This document shows positions 35,722-48,489 of a stretch of 64,000 nt of DNA, piece after piece. This DNA is from Inia geoffrensis (Eukaryota; Chordata; Mammalia; Artiodactyla; Iniidae). The stretch lies in NCBI GenBank assembly GCA_036417435.1, contig CM070902.1, positions 131,863,886 through 131,927,885 on the forward strand. Direction: 5' to 3'. The notes below the pieces were generated by a model. It made no database searches and was not told the DNA's origin. It saw only the letters and a program-made list of their open reading frames with translations. How positions within the stretch are numbered: position 1 is the stretch's first letter; each line of letters opens with the position of its first letter. The position numbers and the translations under genes are program-made.

Positions 35722-36139
35722 AAAGGTTACTGTTAAATGTCCTCCATTTAGAAGTGACAATTTCTCCATCTAAATATAACATATTTAGATGAATTATATT
35801 TGTGAATTCACAGGTTTATCAGCTATTTGTTTTTCTTTTAGAGCAGGCCTCAGAACTGGATGGTAAGTTGTTATACACATGGAATGTTATACACATTTTA
35901 ATATACATGAGCAACTCAGTGACCTTACATTATTGAACATTAATAATTTCTCTTCATAGAGAAAGACATTTTATTATGTTATTCATTTAATGAGATCTAT
36001 GTGCATTATTTTTGTTTGTGACATATCTGGCAAAGAAAAAGTCACCATAAGATATAGAACTTACCATTAATTTATTACAAATATTCAAAACAATTTAATG
36101 GGGCTTGAACAAAATAAGAGTTTTGCATTGCTTAGCTAC

Positions 36140-36440
36140 TGACTTATTTTTACTCAATTTCACTGAGGTATAATTTACATAAAATTAAATAAACCCTCTT
36201 TCAAGTGTGATAAATTTTGACAGATATATCCACCCAAATAATCATCAGCCACAATCAAGATATAAAACATTTCTATAACCCCTCAAAACTCCTTTCTGAT
36301 GTTTTATATCATCCTCAACTTCCCCAGCCCTATGAAAACAGCAATCGACTTTCTGTCACTACAGATATTAATTTTTGCAAATTACTGAGGCATAATTTAC
36401 ATACAAGATAATGCATTCATTTAAAGTGTGCAGTTTGCTA
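36140..36440 (-). repeat. Old L1/HAL1-like 3' fragment, minus strand
   Basis: 'actgaggtataatttacata' occurs near 36162 and again near 36386. Together with 'cagccctatgaaaacagc', this is the reverse of an old L1 3' region. The repeated phrase suggests two fragments or an internal duplication. Confidence 0.6.
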
Positions 36441-38240
36441 TAGTTATTGATTTTCAGAAAGTAAAATTACTCTATATGTTTTTCTCTTGAATTTTCAGCT
36501 GTAGTTATTAATTAAAAAAACAAACTTACCAATCATTTGGTTATATAGGAACGCATTAAATAAGTTCTCTTTGTTTTCTATACACACAGACTCACACAGA
36601 GTACCTCCATACTTTCTGCACACAAACTGTGTGATATCACAGTATTCTTGATCCAAAAACTATTCTTGAAAAATTGCTGATACAAAGGCCAGTGAAAGCA
36701 GACATAAAACTAAGCTACTGATTTAGAACCAAGCTGTTATTAGCTACTGCAACACACATATGCATCATAAGGTCCCTGAAATATCGACATTAATGGCATT
36801 CCTAGCTAATCACTCCTATAAAATTATGTTAAGGAAGGTAGAGTATAAATCTTAAGTAAACAAATGAATAAATAAATATACACAGTTGGTGATTTAATGC
36901 TTGTTGTGTGTGGGAGAGGATGGATAGAGAATATGTTATCCAGCGACTTCCACTAATTGATGCTATTAGCATGTTTTATGAGTTATTGATTTCTAAATGT
37001 CTTCTTCCCAGTTTAGCAAGAGAATCAGATCTTAGAGGACCATGCCAGCTAATCTTTTTTTATCAGGTAGGATGGATAATGGTTTGAATGTAATCCAGCT
37101 TCCTGAAAGTGAATGAATAGAATGACTTCCCACAGTGTGGTATCCCAATTTGCATGTGAGTTACAGTAACAATTGCTGGGAGCAAATTCTTGTAACTTAG
37201 AAATTTGGAGCTCCTGAGAAAATTTTGAAGGAAAGGGCACCTGAACCATTTTAAAATTCACAAAATAAACAAGAATAGCCATCATATAATCAATCAATAG
37301 CCATTGTACAATTAATCTATCACTTCATTTTGACAAACGTGTCATGAATGTATTGTATATGAAATACCACTTAAGGCCATGGTGATACACAAACATAGGA
37401 GGGCTTCTTCTCTCGAGTTCCCACTTTAAACAGGCAGGAGAAAGAGAACCTTAAATTAACAATTATAACATAGAGTGCTAAGTACACTTAGAAATGTGTC
37501 CAGAGTGCCGTGGTAGCAGGAATAAAGAACACTGGATTTAGGTCAAGAGAATCAGAGAAAAACTTTCTAAAGGTGATGATATTTTTGTTACCTCAAGGAG
37601 GAGCAGAAATTAGGCAAATTAGAGGAAGTAGAGTTTGGCTGCATTCCTAAGAAACCTCTTGTTATTAAAAGTCACATTATAACTTCTTCAATGAAAAAAG
37701 GTAAGTAAGATGCTAGAGAACTTCAAAATTGTAATAGTAAGGTTTTTTTTCTCCTGCAGAAATTTCAGTAATAAAGACATCTCTACTGTTATAAGGGTAT
37801 TTTTATATTATAAACAGCAACAACAAAAAAATCAAAATGGGCAAAACCAAAATAAACAGTTTCTCATTTACTCTTTGGTCCACGCAGCCTCAGTTCCTTT
37901 TTTGCTGAGCCCTGACCTCACAATTGTGCTTGCTAGGCTTATCGCAGCTGCCAAAGGTAAAGAAAACAGCCCAAGAACAGAAGTCCATGGAAAGATGTTG
38001 GCAGAGCATCTGGCCATGCAGTCAAAGCAGTCATGTGTTTCCATGCATTGTCTGCAGGAATTTCCCCCCCTCTACTAGTGAGCTATTAATTCCTAATAGA
38101 GACTGACTTATAATCAATAATAGTTTACACAATGCAAAGTAGGTTTCATAATTAGTTGATTGCATTATATCTAATTCCCATTATAAAAGCTTGTTCTGTT
38201 GGAGATATGCCTGAAGTTTGGTGTGACTGGAGCACAAAAT
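36441..38240. other. AT-rich unique sequence
   Basis: A 122-codon open frame at 37710-38078 ends in plain sequence and shows no domain. I do not support it as a gene. No repeat recognised. Confidence 0.45.
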
Positions 38241-38244
38241 GTAA

Positions 38245-38370
38245 CTGGGGGTAGTTACCTTCAAAAGTGAGCCTGGACAAATACCTAGATCCTGGAGGCC
38301 TTTGTGTGCCATGCTAAGGAATTTGGATTTTATTCTGAAAGCAATACGGGAGATTGATTAATTAATTACA
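38245..38370 (-). repeat. L2-like fragment
   Basis: 'ggcctttgtgtgccatgcta' and 'ggattttattctgaaagca' match the same old repeat text as at 44960 and 32680. Confidence 0.5.
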
Positions 38371-38599
38371 GGGAGGGTTGAGAGAGAGCCTAAGATTCGA
38401 ATTTAGGAAAAGCTCCCTGGCAGCAGTGTAAAATATAGATTGTGTGTTGGATGTTGATGAGAGAGACTGTTTATTAGGATAATGAGGACCTAAAGTAAGG
38501 CAGTAGGAAAGAAAAGGAGGGACTAATTTAGACAGATAAGAAACACTGAATGATTTTACTTAGTGACAAACTTGATGTAGAGGTGTGTATACATGTGTG

Positions 38600-38600
<1 letters not shown>

Positions 38601-38634
<34 letters not shown>
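38601..38634. repeat. (TG)n microsatellite
   Basis: Sixteen uninterrupted TG units, likely polymorphic. Confidence 0.95.
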
Positions 38635-38635
<1 letters not shown>

Positions 38636-38999
38636 CAATACTTGCAACTGTGTAGAGGGAGTTTAATGGCTATCTTTATGTCTTAGGGCTACCAGGTGAG
38701 ATAAGAAAGACAGTAGGAGAATCAGGAACAGGATTTCTGGAGGGGAGCGATGGAAGAGGATGGATCATTCATAAATTTAATTTATGTATGAAATACAAGA
38801 GGAAATACTCAATAGGTAGGCCTGAAAATCTGGGAATTACATTACAGATAAACAGGATTTTAGAAAATAAAATTCTACTTAAAATTTTATCAAAGTAAAA
38901 CATACATGTGGTTAAAAGCATCAATTTATCAGTAATGGCTTAGAAAGAAAAACCATGATTAATTACAATGTGGCAGTTATGGATTGGAGCCTCTCGGCT

Positions 39000-39720
39000 C
39001 CAAATCCATCTGCCATTGTCAGCTCTGGACCCTCGAAGCATTTCCCTTTTGCAACAAGCACAGTGTTACGCTTTCACAGCAGAGGGCACTGGAAGGACAC
39101 TGGAAGAGGAAGGGATTTCTCTTACTGATTCCTGATGTTGCTTCAGTTGGCTCCTGAAGCATGGGTGGCTTCTGCAGGATCCAGCACCAAAAGCCTGAGT
39201 GGCCTTCTGCAGATCTAGGCCTGGCAGTGTGCACAGCTTCTCCAGCACACAGTGGTCAGCAGCTTTCTCAGACACCTCCTCTGGCAACTTTGTGACAAGT
39301 TCCTAGGTGTAGCACCTCCGTGTAAAGGGCTTACCTATGAATGCCCTCCTCTGGCACCTCGGAGGGTGGATTTCCAGCCAGCTCCAGGTGACAGATTTCC
39401 AGAAAATTCTGCTGGCATGGCACCATGGCAACTCCTCTGTCATCCAGTGAGCCACAGCTGTGCCCTCTCCTGGAAGGTCTGGATATCAGCTCTGAGGAAG
39501 AGACTTTCCTTAAGCACTCTAGCTCAACCCTAGGCGGAGGGGCTGCTCTTTTTTTTATATGTTATTCCTATATTCTTCAGAGTCCTCTTCAGTTCTTACT
39601 AGTCAATCTTTTGTTACTTCAATTCTGTTATAGTTAGTAGCATTTTGTATTTAATTTTCCATCTTCAGATGTTTCTCTCTTCTGATTGATTGAACCCTGA
39701 CTGATACATCTTTTCTACTT
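39000..39720. repeat. GC-richer block, possible ancient repeat
   Basis: Ends 'gaaccctgactgatacatc', a phrase common at the end of several ancient mammalian repeats. A 93-codon frame (39252-39533) overlaps antisense frames and has no recognisable domain. Family not assigned. Confidence 0.3.
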
Positions 39721-40629
39721 CTCACAAAACTAATGCCACCCTCCAGAGGCAGTAACTTTTTACTTTTTTTTTTTTTTTTTACTATTTCTCATTTTAGCTT
39801 TCCTGATGGTTTTATGGGCTATTCTAAGGTAATGAGGATTTAGTGTATTTCCATATCACCCCCCACCTCTGTCACTTCCATCGCTTTCTCCCTTTCTTCC
39901 ATGCCCCTTCCTCCTCCCCTTGATACGAATATCACCTTTCTCAGTTCCTCCACTGGTCACTCTGCAAAATGTCAAACTATGTACCTAATTCTCATTTCTT
40001 ATTCTATTACCTAAGGAAAGTATATGTTTTTTTCTACTAATCTCGTAATGTGAGAACATTGTCATTCTTTCCCTTTGCTCCACATTTGTCTCCCTTTCAC
40101 CTCCATATATGTATCAGCCCTGCTTTTATTTTCTTAAAATTAAAAAAAAATATGGATAAAATTTAATTTTGAAAAATTAAAAACGAAAGACATCATATTA
40201 TAGGTAAATTCTTAACATTGAAGGCCAACACACAACATTCAGAGTCTTTCAGCTGTTAAAAAAAAATATTGCTCTGTGAGGCAAGTAATGCACTCTGATG
40301 ATACTTCCTTCTCTAAGTTTACAAAGTCAGGATCCAGTGTTACCGACCAGAGAATAAAACTAATATCAAGTTCAAAAGATTTCTTTTTATCATTTCTTCA
40401 AACTTATGTTGTGTTTTAGTTTCCTTTAAACTTAAGCTGCCTTTCTTTTATAGCTTTTTTTTCTTCCTGTTTGCTGATTTATCTCTCATTCTTTATTTAC
40501 TTGTACTATGTGCATAAATGCACATAGTCTTGTGCTTTTTCAAGCCCTCATCCATACTATCAATTATGTTGAATTCTCCCCCATCCCTTTTTCCCTTAAA
40601 GATCTCCTGGTAGAGTTTTCCACTCTTCC
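39721..40629. other. Pyrimidine- and AT-rich sequence, no gene
   Basis: A 19-base T-run at 39762-39780. No reliable repeat assignment. Confidence 0.4.
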
Positions 40630-41130
40630 AGCTTAAGTTCTTTATTTTCTATGCCTGCTGAACAATTTGAAAATTCTCTTAACTGTTGATTTTTCCCAAT
40701 GGTTCAATTTCTTTTTTTGTCGTTTATTTTCCTGTTTTGTTGGACCATATCCTCAGACAACTTCCTAAAAAAAGTTTAGTGTGTATAAATTTTGAGTTCT
40801 CACATGTTTGAAAATGCCCATATTTTGTCTCCACATTTTATTTGGCTAGGTTGAGTACACCAGGTTAAAATATTTTTTTCTTGAGAACTTTGAAGACATT
40901 GCACCATTATGTTCTGACACCCAGCACTGCTCATGAGAAGCCTACTTCTATAAACTTTTAGGATTTTCCTTTTATTCTTGGTCTCATGAACATTCATAAT
41001 GATGTACCTCTGATGAAGCAGGGCGGAGGTGATATAACTGTGTGTGGGTACTTTTTCACTCATTCTTCTTGAAACTCAATTGGCCTTTTTATTCCTTGCT
41101 ACTTCATCAGTCACTACCCCTCATCTATTT
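40630..41130 (-). repeat. Degenerate LINE ORF1-like fragment (L1/HAL1)
   Basis: Plus-strand text 'gacattgcaccattatgttc', 'cagcactgctcatgagaagc' and 'ggattttccttttattc' is the usual reverse reading of old HAL1/L1 ORF1. The minus frame 41063-40800 shows no strong motif. Confidence 0.4.
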
Positions 41131-41189
41131 TCTGTCTCCTATAACTTTGTTGAACTCTATCATGTGTTGGCCCCTGTGCTAGATATTCT

Positions 41190-42020
41190 CCATTTGTCTC
41201 TGCAGATTCACTTTCCACTCTTCTTCCTGCTGCATGCCCCAGAAGGGTGGTTTTTACAGATGGCAGCACAAGCTTCCTGGCTTCCAGATGTTGGGTTTGA
41301 ACAATGGGAGGCATCAGCAGCTTATTGGAACATGGGAAGAAGGTACAGTTGATGTATTTATTCCTATGGAAACCTCCCTGCTGAGCCATGTAAGGGCAGT
41401 GGTTGAATTTCTTTACAGAGTGTCATAGCTCTTGCGAGGCTTAACAAGTATTAACAAGGCATAACAAGTAGGTTCTTGGTACTGCTCATTCTTCTTGCCC
41501 CTTCAGACAGAGGGATAGTAGTTGCCTCTCACTTTTGCTAGACTCATTAGTCCGTACAGGATTCCCCTTATCACTGACCACACTTTTGTAAGTTAGGTAT
41601 GTATTAAGCTCTCTTCAGTATCCATTTTGGGGGTGCTATTTGATGTTTATGAAGAATCTGATACAGATCCCCAAGTTGTTTTCTTGGTAGGTGAATATAT
41701 GCATTGAGAAGAGATCATACTTCTGCTTAATCTCCTGTTATTTGAGAATATAAGTGAATCAGAATCAGAACACAGGTAATAGTTGAGGCTTGGATAAGGT
41801 TACCCAAGATTATGCTTTGCAGCACATGTTGCATTTTCACCTATCTTTTCAGTGCCTATATTAGTAATTAACTTTAAAAAGTTAATCAACTGAATGTCAG
41901 CACATTTGGTTTAGCTCAGATTGAAATATTTTTTAGTAACTTATTAGCCTTGTTTAAAATTAGATAAAATCAGTCGTTCCTTGTTATCTGCAGTTGCTGA
42001 TGTCTCATATATAAAATGAT
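41190..42020. other. Unique or unassigned old repeat sequence
   Basis: The stretch 41230-41620 has repeat-like text ('gcttcctggcttccagatg', 'gcatcagcagcttattgg') but I cannot name the family. No gene. Confidence 0.35.
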
Positions 42021-42024
42021 GTGG

Positions 42025-42083
42025 TACAGTTGGTCCTCCATATCTACAGATGCAGAATCTGTGGATATGGAGGGTCAACTGTA
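42025..42083. mobile_element. Tigger-like MITE, near-perfect palindrome with TA duplication
   Basis: 55 bp (42027-42081): cagttggtcctccatatctacagat, a 5-bp loop, then its inverted repeat with two mismatches, flanked by TA. The terminal text is that of the pogo/Tigger group. It is an internally deleted copy reduced to its ends. (Each arm is 25 bp.). Confidence 0.85.
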
Positions 42084-43099
42084 ATTCATTAATTTAGAAG
42101 ACTTTTCATTCATAAGTAGGTGAATTCTATTTTTGGAGATTTTAGGTTATTTCCTATCAGCTTTTTGTACCTTCAGTGTTTGTTGTTACAATGCATAAAG
42201 TAGAAAATAATTTCGCTTACATTGAAAATTTTAACTGGAAGTTTTTATTATTGCTTCTGCTGTAATTAACAATATACATATGTTCTAAAGGGCTAGATAC
42301 ATTTCAGAATTGCATTCCTATGGTTATTTTAAGAAGAGATTAGGAAGCATGGAATTTATATGTATGGAGAAAAATGCAAGAGATCCCAGAGACTTCATAG
42401 AGCAGTATAAGTCAGGGTTCATCCTACTAGAAAGTTAAATGCACAGTCACAATAGATTGAGGGGTACACAAGGCAACTCTCTTTGATCTAAGCTTTTATC
42501 CTTGCTTGTCTGCCATGACATCATTTTCCATTCTAATTTTCTCAAAATTCTCTTTATCTGAGTCATTACTTTGGTGAGCTAATGAAGTTAGGGAGGGGAA
42601 AAGGGAGAACAAGCATAGCTTGGTGTGGTAACTGGCTACTCCAAAAACACTTAAGTCTATCCATAGGGGTCAAGATGATGATATAAGCTTAAAATAAAAT
42701 TGCCCTTTCCCCAACAGAGGCTAAGAGAGAAATGGTACATTAGATTGTGATCATTTTACCTCTGGCCTTCTATTCTCACTGTTAGGAAGACCTAGAAATC
42801 CATCTTTCCCTACCCATCAATACTCATAACCCATCAGCATCCACATCGTGGCTACTGGGAGTATTCTAATATTCCATTTATGTCTATTTATGTCAGCCAC
42901 CAAAGGAGTCCCTAGACAACCAGGTTACCTCTTCTCTCACACACTCTAATCCCCATTGAGTTCCATATACTTCCATTCTGGTCTCTTTCGCTACGCTAAA
43001 ATTCTTCCATGATGCCCTCAGGAATCCTAGTTCCATTAGAATTAAAATCTCCTGTATCCTCAACCTATCCTCTGAATAGTCCTTTCATCTTCTTGCTGT
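42084..43099. other. Unique sequence, no gene
   Basis: Nothing recognised apart from weak L2-like text near 43030-43090. Confidence 0.4.
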
Positions 43100-43112
43100 A
43101 AAAGAAACCTGG

Positions 43113-43408
43113 GGGCTTCCCTGATGGCTCAGTGGTTAAGAATCAGCCTGCAGGAGACACAGGTTTGAGTCCTGGTCTGGGAAGATCCTACATGCCGTGG
43201 AGCGACTAAGCCTGTGTGCCACAACTGCTGAGCCTGTGTGCCACAACTACTGGAGCCCACACACCTAGAGCCTGTGCTCCACAACAAGAGAAGCCACCAC
43301 AATGAAGAGTAGCCTCCCTCGCCGCAACTAGAGAAAACCTGCGTGCAGCAACAAAGACCCAATGCAGCTAATAAATAAATAAATTAATTAATTAATTGAA
43401 AAATAAGA
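43113..43408 (+). mobile_element. tRNA-derived SINE (CHR type)
   Basis: 'ggcttccctgatggctcagt', 'ggtttgagtcctgg', (taaa)n tail. Target duplication aaaagaaacctgg at 43100-43112 and 43409-43421. It has a small deletion after 'aatcagcctgc'. Confidence 0.92.
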
Positions 43409-43887
43409 AAAAGAAACCTGGAACTCTGAAGTTTCTGCTTCCCTGAGAGCTGTCTCAAGTGATGGGTGTTTTTCTTATTCATCTCTCCCACCTCTGGGCC
43501 TGAGAGTGGAGAAGGTCTCCTTGTACCTCATTGCTGCTTCCATACCATTCTCTCTTTTTCCTCCCTACAACTTTTAAACATTGAATCTCATGCCATCATA
43601 TTATGTCATTCATTACCCCTTATTGTTGCCATTTTCTACTGATTCTCTAGCCTTTTCCTCTTACCTTCTACAGTTTTACTCCTGGCTCATTCTTGCTATC
43701 TCTAATACACTCACAGTTCTTGCTAATTTAATGTAGACTAAAGGAATCGTTGCAACAATCTGATCTGTTATTTCCTTGGACTCTGCTTCAAAGAACTTGT
43801 CTCCAGCTTAGTGCAGCCCCTCACTCTCTTGGTTATATCCTAGACCTTGAGATTACCATAAATGCAAACCCTACATAATCTCAATAT

Positions 43888-44139
43888 ATATATATATTTT
43901 AACATCTTTATTGGAGTATAATTGCTTTACAATGGTGTGTTAGTTTCTGCTTTATAACAAAGTGAATCAGTTATACATATACATATGTTCCCATATCTCT
44001 TCCCTCTTGCGTCTCCCTCCCTCCCACCCTCCCTATCCCACCCCTCTAGGTGGTCACAAAGCACTGAGCTGATCTCCCTGTGCTGTGTAGCTGCTTCCCA
44101 CTAGCTATCTATTTTACGTTTGGTCATGTGTATATGTCC
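43888..44139 (-). mobile_element. Young L1, severely 5'-truncated, minus strand
   Basis: 252 bp of the same 3'UTR seen in L1-A and L1-B: T/A tail, 'acatctttattggagtataa', C-rich run, 'gctgcttcccactagctatc'. Exact target duplication aatctcaatat at 43877-43887 and 44140-44150. Confidence 0.93.
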
Positions 44140-44529
44140 AATCTCAATATTCTTATACCCCACTCTCTAACCAGTACCTCTCCCAGCTCACACCCAGCCA
44201 TCCTTGACCCCCACTGGGACCTACAGTTCATTAACCTAAATTGTCCCTCTCCTTGTGACATCTTCATTATCCTCTTACCTGTATTCATCCGTAGGCAATC
44301 ATAATAATTTCCTTCACACTTGCTCTTGTCTTCCTTGTCCTATTTCTCCCTTCTTTGTACTGCTTCATGAAACTACATTTGGGTTAAACCCTTCCTTGTC
44401 TGGGCCATGCAGCTGAGTATTGCTGGAGAAAAACTTGCAACTATAATGATAGTGTCACTTTAAATGAAATATACAAACCATAATGCTACCAGGCAATTGT
44501 TCTGGCCCATTCAGTCACTCATTTTTGTA

Positions 44530-44940
44530 GACAACTACTTCACATTTTTTTAAGAAGCAAAGAAACGCTTTATTCTTATTCTTTGATCAGAGAATGGAGA
44601 GGTGCAGGCTCCCGGTCTAGAGCACTCACTCCCCACCACAGGCCATGGGCGGGGCTGCTTTATAGGGATCTCGTGAGGGTGGGGCAGTGGGGGGTGTTCT
44701 CACAGGATTGGAGCAGAGTCTCTGCACACGACCTGTTGCTGCCATCTTGAATTGAGGTGTCTCGCTCAGCACTTCTGCACTCAGCCAGCAGATTTGGTAT
44801 GTCACAGCAGCAGTTCTGCATTGGGAACTCTAATCCAGTGTGTTAGGTGCAAGGCTCCTGCACACGGGCTCCCTATAGGCAAGTGAAACCAGACTAAGCA
44901 CAAAAGGAGAGCTTAGACTTTATCTTATTTTTCCTAGATA
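44530..44940 (-). mobile_element. Probable ERV LTR, minus strand
   Basis: On the minus strand a TATA-like 'cctataaagcagcccc' (about 44667-44652) is followed about 80 nt later by a polyadenylation signal 'aagaataaagcgtttctt' (about 44580-44562). This is U3-R-U5 spacing. The block is GC-richer than its flanks. No internal retroviral sequence on either side, so probably a solo LTR. Ends not resolved. Confidence 0.55.
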
Positions 44941-44959
44941 TTATCATATTTTTCCTGGG

Positions 44960-45330
44960 GAGCCCTGTGGGCTTCGCTGGTGACATTTATAGGTCATGAA
45001 ATGGACTTTGCATTTTATTCTAAGTGTTATGGGGAGCCATTTCAGGGTTTTAAGTAAACAAGTGAGATGATCTGATTCACATTTTCAAAAGCTTCCCCTG
45101 GTGGCTTTGTGGAGAAAAACATGAAAAGGGGATGAGGGGCAAGCCTGGAAGCAAGGACACATGGGCTTGGCAACTGTCCTCCACGCTCCTAATGTTTTCA
45201 TGTTACCCGAAGCTCTCACTTGAGAATCTGAAAGGATTATGGATCAAGGGCAAAGGGAAAGGAGCTAACAGATGTGGTGAGGGCCAGGAGAAGCAGGAAA
45301 TGTTGAGGCAGAAACCACAGAAAATTTCAG
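44960..45330 (-). repeat. L2-like relic
   Basis: 'gcattttattctaagtgtta', 'ggagccatttcagggtttta', 'gtgagatgatctgattcaca', 'ggcaagcctggaagca' parallel the reverse-L2 text at 32680-32800. Confidence 0.55.
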
Positions 45331-46060
45331 AGGGTTCCAGCAGGATTAAATTTAATGGCTGTTACCATCTTTTGTCTCTAATAAATGTAAATGTTCACCA
45401 CAAATAAAGCTTTCACAAGTGGCAATTTCCCCTGAAATTCTGGGAATAGGGAGAAGGTCCAGAACCCTGGAGCTGAACAACAGAGTGTACAAAACTCTAG
45501 TCAGAGACTCCCAAATGAACAAAGAACGCTGAAAGGAAGGTGAAAAGGGTCAGCAAAATAGCATCTTGAGATGAGCACAATTTTGCCATCTGAATCTGCA
45601 TTTGCTGCCCAACCTGCTAAGCTTTGCTACTGCCAGCCACTGAGCACAGGTGAGTATACTGGAAGATAGCAACCCCAATTTCATGTTTATTACTGATTCT
45701 CCTCCAACGTGGCAAGGATAAACGATGGAAATCAGTGTTCTCATCCTTGACTTCTCTCTGTCAAGCTTCCCCACGTTCAGTTTTCTGTGAGGATGCAAAG
45801 AGCTCAGGTGTTTTTTGTGATAATGAAAAGAACTGATGGCATCTTTTGATATCTAAAGTTGTGAGAGCACTATTTCAATGCATATTTCATCTTGAAGCTC
45901 CTCTGCCCCATGGCTGCACTTCATGGGAAAGGACTACTGCTCTAGTCATGATTAATCAGTAACTGACTTACTCTGTAACTGGAAATGCAGCACAAGCCTG
46001 AGAATGATAATGCAGCTTCAAAGTCCTTTGTTTATGAAGTGTTTTTATCATAATTTAAAA
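45331..46060. other. Unique sequence, no gene
   Basis: Nothing recognised. Confidence 0.4.
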
Positions 46061-46064
46061 ATTC

Positions 46065-46225
46065 TACTTGTTTTCACGTAAACCTATGAGGTAGGTTATT
46101 GTCACTGCCATCCTAAAGATGAGAATGTGGAGCTTGGATGACTCCTACAAGGTCATAAGAGAAGTTATTTGCTTAGTCAGGATGGAATTCACAGTCCTGT
46201 TTCACCAGATTATTGTCCTTTGAGT
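46065..46225 (-). repeat. MIR, minus strand
   Basis: 'aacctatgaggtaggttatt', 'aaagatgagaatgtggagc' and 'ggtcataagagaagttattt' fit the reverse MIR core. Confidence 0.7.
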
Positions 46226-47400
46226 CACATAATTACAGTGACAAATGGAGTGGCTAGAGATAAAATGTTAAGTGAGACAAGCATAGAAGTCCATTGATGC
46301 AAAAAGCTGGAAGGCAAAAGGTGCCACTTTTCATGCAAGAAACATAGTCTGTGCCATGCTTTTAAGCCACTAAGGAGAAGTAAAATAAAGTTATATATTT
46401 GCTTTTTTTCACTGTTGTTGCTGTTTGTGCTGTCTCTATTCCCTGAATACTGTCCTTGCTTTTAGGTTTGTTGAATGACTCTACTGTGGCTCTTGTCACT
46501 GGTAGAAACCATAGAAGAGAGCTTGATGTTTCCATGAAGTTCGATGTTTCCACGTTTCCTACTCAAAGGGCAAATGGTGAGTGCAATATAAAATAAGATC
46601 AAAATCCAGTAGAGGTTTTGACAATCTCATTCTGCCTTTCCTTTTTAGAATCTTTATGAGATATATTGCTCTGCTGAGAGAGAAGGATGTTGAGGGTGAG
46701 AACAAAAGAGAATGGTCTATCATTGTACTCAATTTCTTGATGTAGTGATTAACAAAAGGAAGTCTTTACATATTAAGTATGTTAATCATAGACGAAGACT
46801 GAGGTGGGGTCAAAAGAAAAAGTCCAGCTTTATGATCCGGAGAAGGGAATTATTTTACTCAGATCTGATGCTGAAGATTTAAAAGGAATGTCCTTATCAT
46901 TCCATATCAATTGCCATCCCATCCAGGGGTGATAGGCATGAGCAAGGGCAAGCTGAGTGGTGACAGCTCTAAACAAAATAGACTTAAGGGTGGCTTCTAA
47001 GTGTGGAGAGTAACACAGCTTGTAGACAGACATGGGCAGGACCAACCTATAACAGAGTAACAGCATAGGGAACCATTTCTCACCTCTGCACATCAAGAGG
47101 AAAGCTACTTATCAGTAGGAGACAGAATGAATGCAGTGTACATGTGGAAAAAGCCTTGGGAATCTCACATCAAGCCAAGAGGTGCAAGGGAAAATTGTCC
47201 AGCCTGCTTTCCTTTCCTTGGGGAGAAAAATCATCTATGAGATACTCAAGTATACCAGTTGACTATTGTGGAATTTTTCCTGCACTTCAGGACAATTAGT
47301 AACTGAATATTTTGGAGGAGGGAGAGAAAACTGGCCAGGGTAAGCCCCTTCCATTGTTTCCCCAAGGTGCTTTGTATCCTCCACATAACTGTGCTTACAA
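46226..47400. other. Unique sequence, no gene
   Basis: No convincing gene or repeat. An 88-codon minus frame at 46830-47096 has no recognisable domain. Confidence 0.4.
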
Positions 47401-47404
47401 TATT

Positions 47405-47560
47405 GTGATTGTCTATTTTCTCATCTCTATCTCTGGACAGCTGAAGGCTCTCCGAGGGCAGGGGTCTTGTCTGGCTTGTTCAGTGTGGTGTCTCCAGTGC
47501 TTAGCACATTGTACTTGGCACTTAATACATTCGATTGTTGTTGGTTGTCCAAAGGGGTGA
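47405..47560 (+). repeat. L2 3' end
   Basis: 'gagggcaggggtcttgtctg', 'gtgtctccagtgcttagcac', 'ttggcacttaatacatt' is the conserved L2 3' end in sense. Confidence 0.85.
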
Positions 47561-47659
47561 ATGGTGGATCAAGTAAAGGCAGCGTACAGATAGGAGAAGA
47601 AGTAAACTTTTGTTTTCTGAATCTAATCCTACTGGTAATCTTTAAGGAGATATATAGCA

Positions 47660-47795
47660 TATAATTAAGAACCAGGCTGCCTAGTTTCCAAATCCAGTTT
47701 TGTCATCTCCAAGCTGTGTCATTACAGGATGTTTCTTAACCCTATCTGTGAATGGGGACAATGATACCCACTTGTATCAGTGGTTATGTCAGGAT
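47660..47795 (+). repeat. MIR
   Basis: 'ttaagaaccaggctgcctag', 'ctccaagctgtgtcattaca', 'atctgtgaatggggacaatg' match the MIR in sense. Confidence 0.8.
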
Positions 47796-47799
47796 ATCA

Positions 47800-48115
47800 G
47801 AGTTTGGCTGCATGTATAGAAAACCCAAATAAGAGTAGTTCAAATAGGATAAAGGTTTATCTTTTATTACCTAATAATGTCAGTTGAAATAAAGGTAGTC
47901 CAGGGCTGCATGGCAGGTCTACTATGAAACCAGGACCCAAGCTCTTTCTACCTTTTCTTTTAGCCAGCCTTGGTGTGTGCCTTTTACAATGGTCATGTGG
48001 TGGTTGCTGGAGCTCCAGCTGTTGCATCTGCTTTCTAGGCAGGAAAAAGGAGATGAACAAAAGCAAACTCCACATGACACTAAGTCTCCTCCCTTTAAAG
48101 AGATTCTGAGAAGAC
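47800..48115. repeat. Old interspersed repeat, family not assigned
   Basis: 'gtagttcaaataggataaag', 'tttatcttttattacctaat', 'tccagggctgcatggcagg' look like a common ancient repeat. Overlapping frames on both strands here are not genes. Confidence 0.4.
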
Positions 48116-48489
48116 TCAACCAAAAACTTTTATTTCTAACTCATTGACCAGAACTGTGTCACATGTTTGCCCATCTGGGAAGGAGTCTGGGAAATGTGTT
48201 GTCTTTTAGCTGGGCATATTGCTAGTCTTAAAATAAAAAGGGTCATGTTGGTAAGGAAAAAGTGGAGATTGGATACTGGATAGGCAACTAACCATATTGG
48301 AACAGGTAAAGACTCACACAGTAGGCACTCAGGAAATGTGTTGTACTCACGTTTAAATTAGACTTGTGATTGTAATTGAAAATGTATTAAAATATATAGA
48401 AATGATGGATATGTAGACTTGAACTTTGAATTTATAGGACGTATCTTTTGGGTAGCTTCCCAGCTCATGGGTAATGATTAACGCTGACA

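Noticed and set aside
37710..38078. 122-codon open frame as a gene
   Set aside because: No domain, AT-rich low-complexity codons (Gln/Asn/Lys runs), no splice or promoter context.
38601..38634. Possible regulatory Z-DNA-forming element
   Set aside because: Plain (TG)n microsatellite. No promoter or gene nearby to give it a role.
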